Positions 24,220 through 32,815 are shown, counted from the first letter of the stretch. The stretch: DNA of 64,000 bases from Bacillus solitudinis (GCF_002797395.1 NZ_KZ454943.1:4070838-4134837), one strand, 5' to 3'. Made by a program: numbers and translations. The notes: a model not told the origin generated them from the letters alone.

Positions 24220-25059
24220 CTAAAAATATTTTCTATAAAGCTCTTGTCTCAAGCGGCCACTTAACTGTGCATAAATGCGTGTAGTTTCCGTTTTTTCGTG
24301 ACCAAGTAAACTCTGAATGACATCGATAGGCGCTCCATTGTTTAATAGGTGAGTGGCATAACTGTGTCTCAGTTGATGAGGGTGAATTGTCTTATTAATG
24401 CCTGCACGGCTTGAAATACGTTTGATGATGTATCTCATCTGGGCAATGCTCATTCGATGAGGGGATCGATCTGTGACAAAAATAGCAGGGTCAGTATCTT
24501 TACGGTTATGGATATACCGTTTTAACCAGATGTCACAACGAATGTTAAAGTAAACCTCGCGTTCTTTATCTCCTTTCCCTCTGACAATTGCAGAACGATT
24601 CGACCAGTTAATACAATTCTTATCCAGAGAGACAATTTCACCTATACGGCAACCAGTTGAAAACATAAACTCAAACAGCGCTTTCTCCATTGGCATTTTA
24701 CAAGCTTCCCTAAGATGTTCAATCTCTCTTTCTGTGAGGAACTTTGGGATTCGTTTCCCGACCTTTGGCTCCTTAATCTTATAGGCTAGGTTTGATGGAA
24801 TATGTCCCTCTTCATGTGACCATCGAAACAAGGATCGCATAAAACGAATACGGTGAGATAGGCTGGAAGGTTTTAAGTGTTCGCTTGATTCAGCTAAGTA
24901 CTCTTTTAGTTGATTAGTAGATAATGATTGGATGGGTACATCATTAAAAAAACGAATGAGAAGGCCTGATTGCAATTTGTATGCTTTTAAGGTCTGAGAA
25001 GAGAAACCTTCGATTCGTTTATCAGATTCATAGTTTTTGTATGCTTGTGATAAGAGCAT
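24220..25059 (-). CDS. Tyrosine recombinase, XerC/D-like
   Basis: 279 residues with an N-terminal SAM-like core-binding domain (1-95) and a full catalytic domain. The catalytic set is complete: Arg in STGCRIGEIV, Lys in VRGKGDKERE, HQLRHSYATHLL (HxxR), LLGHEKTETTRIYAQL (His, and Tyr nucleophile). There is no IntI-specific insertion that I can see. GGAGGGTTCACA precedes the ATG. It lies antiparallel to the array and separates the two halves of one repeat site, so it may act on these repeats or simply have inserted there. Confidence 0.92.
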   Translation of the reverse strand: MLLSQAYKNYESDKRIEGFSSQTLKAYKLQSGLLIRFFNDVPIQSLSTNQLKEYLAESSEHLKPSSLSHRIRFMRSLFRWSHEEGHIPSNLAYKIKEPKVGKRIPKFLTEREIEHLREACKMPMEKALFEFMFSTGCRIGEIVSLDKNCINWSNRSAIVRGKGDKEREVYFNIRCDIWLKRYIHNRKDTDPAIFVTDRSPHRMSIAQMRYIIKRISSRAGINKTIHPHQLRHSYATHLLNNGAPIDVIQSLLGHEKTETTRIYAQLSGRLRQELYRKYF

Positions 25060-25139
25060 TGTGAACCCTCCTGTACCAAGTCTTTATACAGGAATTATTG
25101 ACGCATTTATTCTAAAGAATACAAAATAACCAAACAAAA

Positions 25140-25204
25140 AAGGTAATTAATGTTAAAATAATAAAATGATTGTTCAACTATCGAGACAGGTTAGTTTAAC
25201 AAGG
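25140..25204 (+). repeat. Array repeat site, downstream part
   Basis: The spacer AAGGTAATTAATG of the 141/20282 type, then the best-kept core: TTCAACTATCGAGACAGG followed by TTAGTTTAACAAGG (25172-25204). Confidence 0.8.
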
Positions 25205-25259
25205 CTGTACTATTTTACCGCAAAATTGAATTAGAGATATGTTTATGGAGGGGAAATTG

Positions 25260-25436
25260 TTGAAGAAAATAATTATTGGAATAGCTGTCTTATTAGGACT
25301 TTGGGTAATATTTGATTTGGCTTATATCAATATTTCATATGTAATTCCATATCTGGTTGAATGGTCTACAAAATTTATTCTTCCTTGGATTTTACTTTAT
25401 TGGTTTATTAGATTAGTAAAAACTAAAGAAAAATAA
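25260..25436 (+). CDS. Small two-span membrane protein, 58 residues
   Basis: TTG 25260 is chosen because GGAGGGG lies 6 bases upstream; in-frame ATGs at 25239/25245 would bury that site. KKIIIGIAVLLGLWVIFDL and a second span FILPWILLYWFIRLV end in a basic tail. No family is recognised. Confidence 0.6.
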   Translation: MKKIIIGIAVLLGLWVIFDLAYINISYVIPYLVEWSTKFILPWILLYWFIRLVKTKEK

Positions 25437-25456
25437 TGAATGAAATGGGATAATAG

Positions 25457-25494
25457 GTTTATTTAGCGAACGGGGCAGGATACTGCAAGAAGAA
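25457..25494 (+). repeat. Array repeat site, single core
   Basis: TTTATTTAGCGAACGGGGCAGG then ATACTGCAAGAAGAA. One core only, between two very small genes. Confidence 0.75.
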
Positions 25495-25552
25495 ATATAT
25501 AACCAATGAAATAAAAATCGATTTTGTTACAATAGATTTAGAGGTGAAATCA

Positions 25553-25747
25553 ATGTTTAAATTCCTTTTTTACGCTATTATTATTATTTGTTTAATTCCA
25601 ATAATTTCATTACGTTTGATAACTGATATTATAACAATGGAACACGATAAGGCTATGGTTTTAATTAGTTATTTTGGTGCATTTTTTATCTTATTTGCTC
25701 TTATTATCATTTCTTTAAGGAAATTAAAAAGCAGTAAAGATTTATAA
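25553..25747 (+). CDS. Small two-span membrane protein, 64 residues
   Basis: ATG 25553 follows AGAGGTGAAATCA; a GTG three codons earlier overlaps that site. Spans FLFYAIIIICLIPIISL and MVLISYFGAFFILFALIIISL, basic end KLKSSKDL. No family is recognised. Confidence 0.6.
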   Translation: MFKFLFYAIIIICLIPIISLRLITDIITMEHDKAMVLISYFGAFFILFALIIISLRKLKSSKDL

Positions 25748-25753
25748 CTTTAT

Positions 25754-25822
25754 CGTGCTAAAGGGTGCAATCCTTTAAGAAGCATGGGTTGCCTCTTTCT
25801 TATTGAAGGATTGAAGAAGAAA
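25754..25822 (+). repeat. Array repeat site, two cores
   Basis: CGTGCTAAAGGGTGC, stem GCAATCC / GGGTTGC with loop TTTAAGAAG, T-rich spacer, and a shortened core 2 ending ATTGAAGAAG. Confidence 0.75.
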
Positions 25823-25926
25823 GTTTTTAGAATTCGTTCTTTGATATGCTGAGAATACGATATGATAATCAATTAAAATGGATTTTAGTGAGTGATAAAA
25901 TCTTTGATTATAAGGAGGAGTTATTA

Positions 25927-26169
25927 GTGGATTATTCAGGGTTGTTAGTAATATCCCTAATTGCAGGTGTGTTTTTGAGTTATTTTATAAGACCAAAATT
26001 ACAAGATAAGTCAGTAACGGAGATTATGAGTTTTTCAATTTTACTTGTTATCAGTGGTTTTGGCTTTGTTTTCTTAAACCTAAATAGCATTTTTAGTGTA
26101 GTTGGATTAACTTTATTTATTATAGGCTTTTTTACAGGTACTATAAGTTTTCTATTAAAAAGAGACTGA
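25927..26169 (+). CDS. Small membrane protein, 80 residues
   Basis: GTG 25927 follows AAGGAGGAGTTATTA at ideal spacing; an upstream ATG (25846) lacks a site. Three membrane segments (about 4-20, 34-52, 57-75) with a basic loop RPKLQDK. No family is recognised. It is the third tiny membrane-protein gene in a row. Confidence 0.6.
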   Translation: MDYSGLLVISLIAGVFLSYFIRPKLQDKSVTEIMSFSILLVISGFGFVFLNLNSIFSVVGLTLFIIGFFTGTISFLLKRD

Positions 26170-26223
26170 AAGAATTTAACAATAAAAGCATCGGTTATAT
26201 AGCAGGTGAATAGGATATATTCT

Positions 26224-26290
26224 TCTTCAACAAACGGGGGCGATGCTTGAACAGTGAAACATTGCTTTCCTTGTTTCACTATCGGAGCAG
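26224..26290 (+). repeat. Array repeat site, split by group II intron
   Basis: CTTCAACAAACGGGGGC, then GATGCTTGAACAG, and core 2 TTTCACTATCGGAGCAG, cut at 26290. The end of this core, TTAAACAAAG, follows the intron at about 26955-26964. Confidence 0.8.
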
Positions 26291-26953
26291 GTGTGTGGCC
26301 GAGCCTAGGTCGTATCATATAGCGGGTGGGATTCCCGTCGAGCAAGAACTAGCCATTCACTCGTAGCGAGTCTTGGAGGACTAAAGGTAACTTTAATCTT
26401 TAAGAGTAGACAGTTAGGTAGCGGGCCGAAAGCCAAATGGTTGAAGGGATTGAGCTCCATAATGTTAGTAAATCGAGAGGGCTGATGCCTTACCTGCGAC
26501 AGAAAGCTACATTTTATCCTTCGTTAAGGGCAAGATGGATAAAACCTCTCTGGAGTCAGAGACCTTGGCACGTTACACATTGATATGATACGGCAACTCG
26601 GGAGACCCTACTGGTCTTTTCTTTATTTAGAAGAGTATGGTGTACAAGCGATAATAAGCAAGGAAACCAAATGCCATGTAGGGAGTCGGATAGCAGCGTA
26701 GTACCAATAAAGTTGGGTAATGCTGATGGAGGGTGCTACCTAGTTACCACACTTTGCTAGGGACACATTTACTACACACAGAGGTAGGATGGATTAAATG
26801 GATACAAAACTAGTAAGGATAGCAGGAATTGCAAGTTATTTTTTGTGAATGGTAACTAGGAAGAGCCGTGTGCGTTAATAGCGCAAGCACGGTTCTGGGA
26901 GGGGGGAGAGTACAATCTACTGAAAGGTAGAGAGACTCTCTTCTACTCGACTA
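26291..26953 (+). mobile_element. Group II intron, ORF-deleted
   Basis: The 5' end is GTGTG (26291). Domain V (26863-26896) reads GAGCCGTGTGCG...GCAAGCACGGTTCTG, and a domain VI hairpin (26905-26945) carries AGAGTAC...AGACTCTC. The end is near CGACTAC; the exact 3' end is uncertain by 3 bases. In domain IV the start of a maturase (MDTKLVRIAGIA, 26799-26834) is kept but its frame then stops after five more codons, so the reverse transcriptase is deleted. The ribozyme core looks complete, so splicing with a maturase in trans is possible. Confidence 0.85.
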
Positions 26954-27139
26954 CTTAAACAAAGAAATAGTTTAAAAACCCTAAATTATGCAAGTTTTTA
27001 TACATCACTTGTTAGATAGGGTCTTTTTCACTATTTTGATTAATCCGTAAATAATACTATTATAGATATGGTTCATATAGGGGATTTAATTAAATTTCCA
27101 GTTAAGTGTGTCATTTATATGAGCAGAAACTGTGACATT

Positions 27140-27467
27140 TTACTTGTCGGTCACACCTGGATATATCTCTGTGATTTCCTGTCCCTTTTTAAGTAATTCG
27201 GGTGTATCATACTTAATTTCCTCAAGACCAGAGACAAAGTAGCTTTCAGGCATACTATCTAATTCATTAGACAATTGAGTTCCTTCCCACACCACTCCAT
27301 CTCGGATAGTTACTACATACTAATCTGTTTTACCTGGGATACCAAATTCAATGTTCCAATGTTTTCTTCTGCCATCCATTCCTGTTTGTGTTTCATCTCT
27401 ATCAACACTACTTCCGTTATATAACATTGCATCTTTATTCCATTTTAGTGCCTCTTTTTGTGCAATC
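27140..27467 (-). pseudogene. Fragment of an unidentified protein gene
   Basis: The minus-strand frame reads EIAQKEALKWNKDAMLYNGSSVDRDETQ, continues to IPGKTD, has an in-frame stop near 27320, then continues YVVTIRDGVVWEGTQLSNELDSMPESYFVSGLEEIKYDTPELL. There is no start and one internal stop, so the gene is dead. The family is not recognised. The flanks 26970-27139 and 27531-27744 show nothing further except a weak hairpin near 26990-27030. Confidence 0.45.
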
Positions 27468-27530
27468 TCACTCCGGAGTAATAACCGCTCTTGGTCTTCC
27501 TAAATGCTTGCCCCTGGCTTTTGCTGCCTG
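27468..27530 (-). pseudogene. C-terminal scrap of a serine resolvase gene
   Basis: The minus strand reads AAKARGKHLGRPRAVITPE and then stop. This is the hinge before the helix-turn-helix of Tn3-type resolvases and invertases. It is fused directly to the fragment at 27140-27467. Confidence 0.55.
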
Positions 27531-27744
27531 AGATGATAAGGAAGTTTGCATCCTTCTCTGTTCAAATAAGTGGTTTTGCAATAAACAGATTAATTAGCAG
27601 TTATTTTTGTTTTATCAAAGTAATGATTGTGAAAAAGGAAGTTATTATCCTCTTTTGGTAAAACAAACATTATATTTAGTTATTGTAAAAATAAAACTTA
27701 TATGAGAAAATTATACATATTCTGAAAAAAAGGAGATGTTGTAG

Positions 27745-28455
27745 TTGATTGAGAAAAATGATAAAGTAGCCGTTTTATTTACAGGTGGTAAAGATTCGAC
27801 TTTAGTAGCAAGCTTAGAGGCACTAAAAGGAAATGAGGTACATTTGTTAACATGTAATAGTGGTATAGGTATTAAAAGTGAGTTATCTGAGATTAGAGTT
27901 AAAGAGTTGAAAGAGAGATTTCCTAATCAAATTCATAGCCGTACAATACTTCCAACATATGGGTTATTAAGAGAAATTGCTATATTAAATATTGAGGAAG
28001 ATTTTAAAAGATGGGGTGTAAATCTAGTCTTGCTTGGAGATAAATTGGCTATTCATGCAGCAGCAACAGTTTATTGTTTAGAAAACAATATCACAAACAT
28101 GGTTGATGGTTGTGTAGGATACCAAGAAGATTTAGCAGAACAAAAAGAAGTAGCAATTGAATTATTCGCCAATTTTGAAAACGAATATGGTATTAGTTAT
28201 AATTGTCCCATCTATAATTATGGAAGCAAAAAAGATGTGAAATACGCTTTAATGAAATTGGGTTTATCGACTAAATCATTAGAAGGAGTGTCTATTTTTG
28301 GAGACGCATTTAGTGAACCTACAAATCAAATGGTTGAAGAGTATATTAAAGATAAATTGCCTATCTGCCATAAGCATATTGATTTTGTGACAAAGACTAA
28401 AGAAAACGCTCCGAATTATACATATGTTTCAAAAGGGCAAGGTCAGCTCGTATGA
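27745..28455 (+). CDS. PP-loop ATP pyrophosphatase (adenine nucleotide alpha-hydrolase fold)
   Basis: 236 residues. VAVLFTGGKDSTLVASLEAL (8-27) is the PP-loop SGGxDS of enzymes that adenylate a carboxyl or carbonyl group, such as QueC, asparagine synthetase and diphthine-ammonia ligase. WGVNLVLLGDKLAIHAAA and YEEDLAEQK-type loops resemble the QueC/ExsB group, but the C-terminal zinc cysteines of QueC are absent. The TTG start has AAAGGAGATG upstream. Its stop overlaps the next start (ATGA), making it the first gene of a coupled four-gene operon. Confidence 0.8.
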   Translation: MIEKNDKVAVLFTGGKDSTLVASLEALKGNEVHLLTCNSGIGIKSELSEIRVKELKERFPNQIHSRTILPTYGLLREIAILNIEEDFKRWGVNLVLLGDKLAIHAAATVYCLENNITNMVDGCVGYQEDLAEQKEVAIELFANFENEYGISYNCPIYNYGSKKDVKYALMKLGLSTKSLEGVSIFGDAFSEPTNQMVEEYIKDKLPICHKHIDFVTKTKENAPNYTYVSKGQGQLV

Positions 28456-28844
28456 TAAAAAAAGTAGGTGCTGCAATTATCAATAACGGTAGGTTGTTAG
28501 CTGTAAGCAAAAAAGAATCACCAGAATTTTTTATGTTACCAGGTGGAAAGATAGAAGCGGGAGAATCTGAACTTGGTGCTTTAAGAAGGGAATTAAAGGA
28601 AGAGATATCTGTGGAATTAATTTCATGTAAGCATCTAGGGAAATATCAAACAATAGTTATGGGTGGGAAAGAAAAACTAGAATTAAGTGTATACGAAGTT
28701 TTATACAAAGGAGATCCGATGCCGGATAACGAGATTGCTGAAATAAAATGGCTACCGCTAGATTCGGAAAAATCGAAATTTATAGGTTCTGGTATTACCG
28801 ATTTTACACTCCCGGCTTTAAGAAAAAAATATTATGTACAATAA
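28452..28844 (+). CDS. Nudix hydrolase
   Basis: 130 residues. The Nudix box GGKIEAGESELGALRRELKEEI (38-59) is complete, with REUxEE-type metal ligands. MutT-like size. It probably cleaves a nucleoside diphosphate derivative. Its start overlaps the stop of the PP-loop gene and its end overlaps the permease start by 11 bases, so the three are translationally coupled. Confidence 0.88.
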   Translation: MIKKVGAAIINNGRLLAVSKKESPEFFMLPGGKIEAGESELGALRRELKEEISVELISCKHLGKYQTIVMGGKEKLELSVYEVLYKGDPMPDNEIAEIKWLPLDSEKSKFIGSGITDFTLPALRKKYYVQ

Positions 28845-29739
28845 AAAGTATACTTATGGTGTGTGGGCAGCATTAATAGCAGGTTTAACTTTCGGAGTCA
28901 ATTCAATAATAGTAAAATTCGCTAACAATGCAGGAATACACACGTTTGATTTATTAGTATTTCAAATGGTTATTCCTCTAGTTTACTTTACGATTAGAGC
29001 TAAAATTAGCACTAGTAATAATAGTAATCTTGAAAAAAATTCGATAATAGGCAACATTTATAATTGGGTTGCAGGATTGACTGTAGTTGCTACAAGTTTA
29101 TTTTATTATATAGCCATTCAAGAAATGGATCCTAGTTTAGCATCAATAGGACTCTTTCAATATCCTTGGCTCTTTATTCTTATTGGTTTCTTAACATATG
29201 GGCACAAGATTAATAAAATCCAACTAGTATCAATGGCAATTTTGTGGTTAGGCTCAATGCTCCTTGTGAGCGCTTCGTTTCAAGAGATAACATTATTAGG
29301 GGCTATTTCAGGAATCCTAGCTGGACTGTCATTTGCAGGATATTTATTTAGTTTAAGATATGTAAGTAATCACAAGAATACTAAACCTTTTATATTCCTG
29401 ATAGCTACTGTTATTGCGATTGTGATTATCTTATTCAACATTTCATCTATTAATATTTTTAGTCTTAATGCTCTTTTATTTGGTACTGTTACAGCTGCAT
29501 TGGGGCAGATTATTACATTTGAACTACTTTCCTTCGCAGCTAAGAACACTCGTACTGTTATCATGGCAGCTTTGACAACAGTTGAATTACCAGTTGCCAT
29601 GGTCGTGACTTGGGTAATTTGGGGGCCATATCCTACACTAATAAAATATATAGGGTTATTTATTATGATCGGTGCCGTTATCTGGTTGAAGCTAGAAGAG
29701 AAAATCCCTGAAAAACCAAAACTTAAAAAAGCATTATAG
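28834..29739 (+). CDS. DMT-superfamily permease (EamA type)
   Basis: 301 residues with ten membrane segments in two EamA repeats (1-140 and 150-295). Motifs include WAALIAGLTFGVNSIIVKFA and SLASIGLFQYPWLFILIGFL in the first repeat, and LTTVELPVAMVVTWVIWG in the second. Such carriers export small metabolites or take up nucleoside- and amino-acid-like compounds. Its position inside a PP-loop/Nudix/HAD operon suggests that it moves the operon's product or substrate. Confidence 0.85.
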   Translation: MYNKKYTYGVWAALIAGLTFGVNSIIVKFANNAGIHTFDLLVFQMVIPLVYFTIRAKISTSNNSNLEKNSIIGNIYNWVAGLTVVATSLFYYIAIQEMDPSLASIGLFQYPWLFILIGFLTYGHKINKIQLVSMAILWLGSMLLVSASFQEITLLGAISGILAGLSFAGYLFSLRYVSNHKNTKPFIFLIATVIAIVIILFNISSINIFSLNALLFGTVTAALGQIITFELLSFAAKNTRTVIMAALTTVELPVAMVVTWVIWGPYPTLIKYIGLFIMIGAVIWLKLEEKIPEKPKLKKAL

Positions 29740-29750
29740 GAGGGGAAGAA

Positions 29751-30476
29751 GTGTTAGAGAATATTGAATTAATCCTATTTGATCTAGATAATACACTTTA
29801 TGATTTTAACGATAAGTGGAACGTTGGCACCTTTAATACATTTAATAATTCGATTTTGACAAAAGGACTTAGTTTCGATGAGTTTATTATTCAATATAAA
29901 AAAAACGATAATCGTTATTGGGATCTGCATCATAAAGGTGAAGTAGAATTAGATGATGTAAGGCGGTTAAGGCTTATTGATACTTTAAAATTCTTCAAAA
30001 GAAATGTTACATCTGAGGAAGCAGATCTATATTTCCAAGAATTTATAAGCGAGGTTTTCGATTTAATTGAGCCTGATGAAAAAGTAAACCAATTTTTAAG
30101 AGAAATTAAAGATTCCTATAAAGTTGGGATTATTACTAACGGAAAAATCCATGAACAGCAGCTGAAGATAAGAAACTTAGGTTTAGATAGGTTAATTCCT
30201 AATGAACATATTTTTATTTCTGACGGTATCGGTTATTCAAAACCGCACTCCAAAGCCTTTTTAACTGCCTTAGATTATTTCAAGATAAAACCAGTTAATA
30301 CAGTGTATATTGGAGACTCGTGGGATAATGATATATTAGGAAGCAAAGCCGTTGGAATTAACCCAATATGGATTAATTTATACTCAAAAGAACGTAAAGA
30401 TAATGAGCCTGTATTAACGTATAAAAATATATACAATTTAATCGGTGATTGGCAGTCTAAAGTAGTAATTAAGTAA
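29751..30476 (+). CDS. HAD hydrolase, YjjG/pyrimidine 5'-nucleotidase-like
   Basis: 241 residues. HAD motif I FDLDNTLYDF (Asp nucleophile), motif II GIITNGK, motif III Lys in GYSKPHSKAF, and motif IV VYIGDSWDNDILGSKAVG. The C1 cap is helical. The closest known activity is dephosphorylation of nucleoside monophosphates. GTG 29751 follows AGGAGGGGAAGAA. It is the last gene of the four-gene operon. Confidence 0.87.
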   Translation: MLENIELILFDLDNTLYDFNDKWNVGTFNTFNNSILTKGLSFDEFIIQYKKNDNRYWDLHHKGEVELDDVRRLRLIDTLKFFKRNVTSEEADLYFQEFISEVFDLIEPDEKVNQFLREIKDSYKVGIITNGKIHEQQLKIRNLGLDRLIPNEHIFISDGIGYSKPHSKAFLTALDYFKIKPVNTVYIGDSWDNDILGSKAVGINPIWINLYSKERKDNEPVLTYKNIYNLIGDWQSKVVIK

Positions 30477-30531
30477 GAATAATATATTTATTTATTTTAG
30501 CTGTTAAAGAGGGAATTAAACTTTTTAATAG

Positions 30532-30756
30532 CTTTTTCTTATCCTAACCTATCTATTTTCTTTTGTTGAAGTAGCTATTGGTATTTCGTTAATTCTAATA
30601 AACTATAGTCTAATTGTAAACTTGTTTGCAACTTTACTTATATTGGGTTTAATTATAATAAATTTTGAAGTCATATTAAAGTTTGAGAAAAAGGATTGTA
30701 AATGCTTTGGAAGTTTAGTTAAAACAAAGACTCGTCAAGGTGGGTTTTACAGTTGA
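30532..30756 (+). pseudogene. Fragment of a MauE/DoxX-like membrane protein gene
   Basis: 74 open codons without a start: FVEVAIGISLILINYSL, a span LLILGLIIINFEVILKF, then KKDCKCFGSL. The CxCFG motif after the membrane span is typical of MauE, which supports disulfide formation in methylamine dehydrogenase and related systems. The N-terminal span is missing. Confidence 0.5.
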
Positions 30757-30889
30757 AAAGGTAATTTTTCTGAAAATTTTATTAATTATGATTATGCAAC
30801 CTAAAACCCTTGATACGAAAGATTAGCAATTACTGCGCAGTACAAGGATACTGTGCATTTAAACGATATACTAGTTTTATGCTAACTTT

Positions 30890-30970
30890 GTGAAACGGTG
30901 TACTTAAAGTAAAGGCGTGCTTTAACACACCAAGAGGAACGCCAATTTATTGTGGTGTTCCTCACTTTTT
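30890..30970 (+). repeat. Array repeat site with terminator hairpin
   Basis: GTGAAACGGTGTACTTAAAG, TAAAGGCGTGC, then hairpin GAGGAACGCCA / TGGTGTTCCTC and ACTTTTTT (30933-30970), a good intrinsic terminator. Confidence 0.75.
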
Positions 30971-31026
30971 TGGAAAATAAAAGAAAATGACCGAATTTTG
31001 TGATAAAAATATATTATGTTCATTTG

Positions 31027-31120
31027 TTCTTCAATTAACGGGCAGGGTACTTTCACAAAGATTTATATGATTTCGTTGAGGTAGCTCCTTCTTGTGCTAA
31101 CAGAGCAGGTTAATATTACA
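31027..31120 (+). repeat. Array repeat site, two cores
   Basis: TTCTTCAATTAACGGGCAGGG, then GTTGAGGTAGCTCC, and core 2 TTGTGCTAACAGAGCAGG with TTAATATTACAGG. Confidence 0.75.
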
Positions 31121-31156
31121 GGATAGAGCGGAATAAGTCAGAAGGAGGTAATAGTT

Positions 31157-31278
31157 TTGGATAAAAGAAAAGCAGGAAATATATTTGGTGTTACATCTAT
31201 ATGACCTTGATAATAAGTATCATTTTTTCTATAGGCAAAGAGGATCAAATGCTGCTATTTACTAATACTCGTATATAG
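31157..31278 (+). pseudogene. Small membrane protein gene with frameshift
   Basis: TTG 31157 after GAAGGAGGTAATAG encodes MDKRKAGNIFGVTSI and stops. The other frame continues at 31201 with MTLIISIIFSIGKEDQM to 31278. One indel would join them into a ~40-residue single-span protein. Confidence 0.35.
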
Positions 31279-31428
31279 GAGGGAACGAGTTATATTTAAC
31301 TATAGGGAGTTTACTCTAAGTTTAAAACCCCCTTAAGTTGACTTTCTTCATCTCTAGTGATAAATTTATTTGTATTATAGATATTAAGAGTCTTTAATGT
31401 CTTTTTTAAAAATATAAGGAGGTTCTGT

Positions 31429-31842
31429 ATGAGGTATTCAAACGCGACAAACTACGCCCTGCATACGATGGTCCATTTAATGCTGCAGCCTGGGGGGAGC
31501 TCAGTGGGAGTACAGGAACTAGCCGAATCGCAGCAACTTTCCCCAACGTACCTTTCTAAGATATTAACCAAACTTACGAAAGCCGGTTTGATTGAGTCGA
31601 CCCCTGGCGCGAAGGGAGGCTATAAAATCTCCAGAACAAAACATGAAATATCTTTTTTGGATGTTATCAATGCGATTGAAGGAGATACTAGCTTATTCGA
31701 CTGCTCCATTCATCATGAAGGCTGCTTGATTGAGAACGTCATGAGACAGGTAGAGGAAAATATGAAAAGTGAACTGGAAGCAAAGCTTTTGATCGATATT
31801 GCTAAAGAGGTAGAATCCAAACAAAAAGAAGAAAAAAGTTAA
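31429..31842 (+). CDS. Rrf2-family transcriptional regulator
   Basis: 137 residues. The winged helix MRYSNATNYALHTMVHLM then LAESQQLSPTYLSKILTKLTKAGLIESTPGAKGGYKISR is diagnostic. Cysteines at CSIHHEGC lie in the loop where IscR/NsrR bind an Fe-S cluster; here only two Cys are present, so redox sensing by thiols, as in CymR/RsrR-like members, is as likely. AAGGAGGTTCTGT precedes the ATG. It heads an operon with the next two genes and probably represses it. Confidence 0.9.
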   Translation: MRYSNATNYALHTMVHLMLQPGGSSVGVQELAESQQLSPTYLSKILTKLTKAGLIESTPGAKGGYKISRTKHEISFLDVINAIEGDTSLFDCSIHHEGCLIENVMRQVEENMKSELEAKLLIDIAKEVESKQKEEKS

Positions 31843-31867
31843 ATTTATTTTTAAGGAAGTGAACAAG

Positions 31868-32788
31868 ATGATATTAGACTGTGCTGTGATTGGCGGAGGA
31901 CCGGCTGGACTGAATGCTGCTTTAGTACTTGGAAGATCAAGACGCAAAACGATTCTGTTCGATGACAACAAACCGAGAAATGCGGTGACTTCCGAGTCCC
32001 ACGGGTTTATCACCAGGGACGGTATACATCCGCAGGAATTCAAAAGGATTGCCCAGGAAGAATTAAGCAGGTACTCGGACGTGAGGATCGAAAAGCAACG
32101 GGTGCATCGAATAAATAAAGAAAACACCTTGTTTCAGGTGGAGACAGAAAATGGGGAAGTATACAGCGCGAAAAAGATCATTCTCGCAACCGGCTTTAAA
32201 GAAGTCCTTCCGGATATCCCGCGGGTGAAAGAGTTCTATGGCAAGAGCCTGTTCAGCTGTCCTTTCTGTGATGGCTGGGAATTAAGAGATCGGCCGCTGG
32301 CAGTGATCGCAGGTGATCAAAAGGCGTTTCATATGGCGAAAATGGTTTCTAACTGGACGAACGATTTAATTATTCTTACCAACGGCAGTAAAGTACTTTG
32401 TCTAGAAGAACAAAAATTGCTCAAAAATAAAGGCATCCGTATTAATGAAAAAAAGATCGCTGCTTTCATTGGCGAAGAGGGGATGCTGGAAAAAATCCAG
32501 TTTGAAGATGAAACAGCAGTGCTCCGTGAAGGAGGGTTTATAGCGGCGGAATGGAAACAGGCAGCTTCTTTTGAATCTTCACTCGAATATACATTAAATG
32601 AGCAGGGCGGGATTGCAACTGACAGCTGGCAACGCACGAATACGGAAGGGGTGTTTGCTTGCGGAGATACGCGAATTGCTGGTCCCTCCCAATTAATTAT
32701 TGCTGCGGGGGAAGGCTGTATGGCTGCGATGGCTGTGAACGCAGAACTGATAGAAGAAAGATTTAACCAAGAAAAACAGCACGTCTAA
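31868..32788 (+). CDS. Thioredoxin-reductase-like NAD(P)/FAD oxidoreductase
   Basis: 306 residues from ATG 31868 (AAGGAAGTG upstream). FAD motif CAVIGGGPAGLNAALVLGRS, redox pair CPFC in LFSCPFCDGWE (about 134-143), and the C-terminal FAD motif GVFACGDTRIAGPSQLIIAAGEG. It belongs to the group beside TrxB and bacilliredoxin reductases. The second nucleotide-binding region lacks a full GxGxxA (AVIAGDQKAFHMA), so NADPH use is unclear. It is second in the Rrf2 operon. Confidence 0.85.
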   Translation: MILDCAVIGGGPAGLNAALVLGRSRRKTILFDDNKPRNAVTSESHGFITRDGIHPQEFKRIAQEELSRYSDVRIEKQRVHRINKENTLFQVETENGEVYSAKKIILATGFKEVLPDIPRVKEFYGKSLFSCPFCDGWELRDRPLAVIAGDQKAFHMAKMVSNWTNDLIILTNGSKVLCLEEQKLLKNKGIRINEKKIAAFIGEEGMLEKIQFEDETAVLREGGFIAAEWKQAASFESSLEYTLNEQGGIATDSWQRTNTEGVFACGDTRIAGPSQLIIAAGEGCMAAMAVNAELIEERFNQEKQHV

Positions 32789-32815
32789 ACAGCTGTTTAA
32801 AAAAGGAGGATCTAT

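Noticed and set aside
26291-26953. Structured RNA as a riboswitch
   Set aside because: GTGTG start, domain V sequence and a maturase start identify a group II intron.
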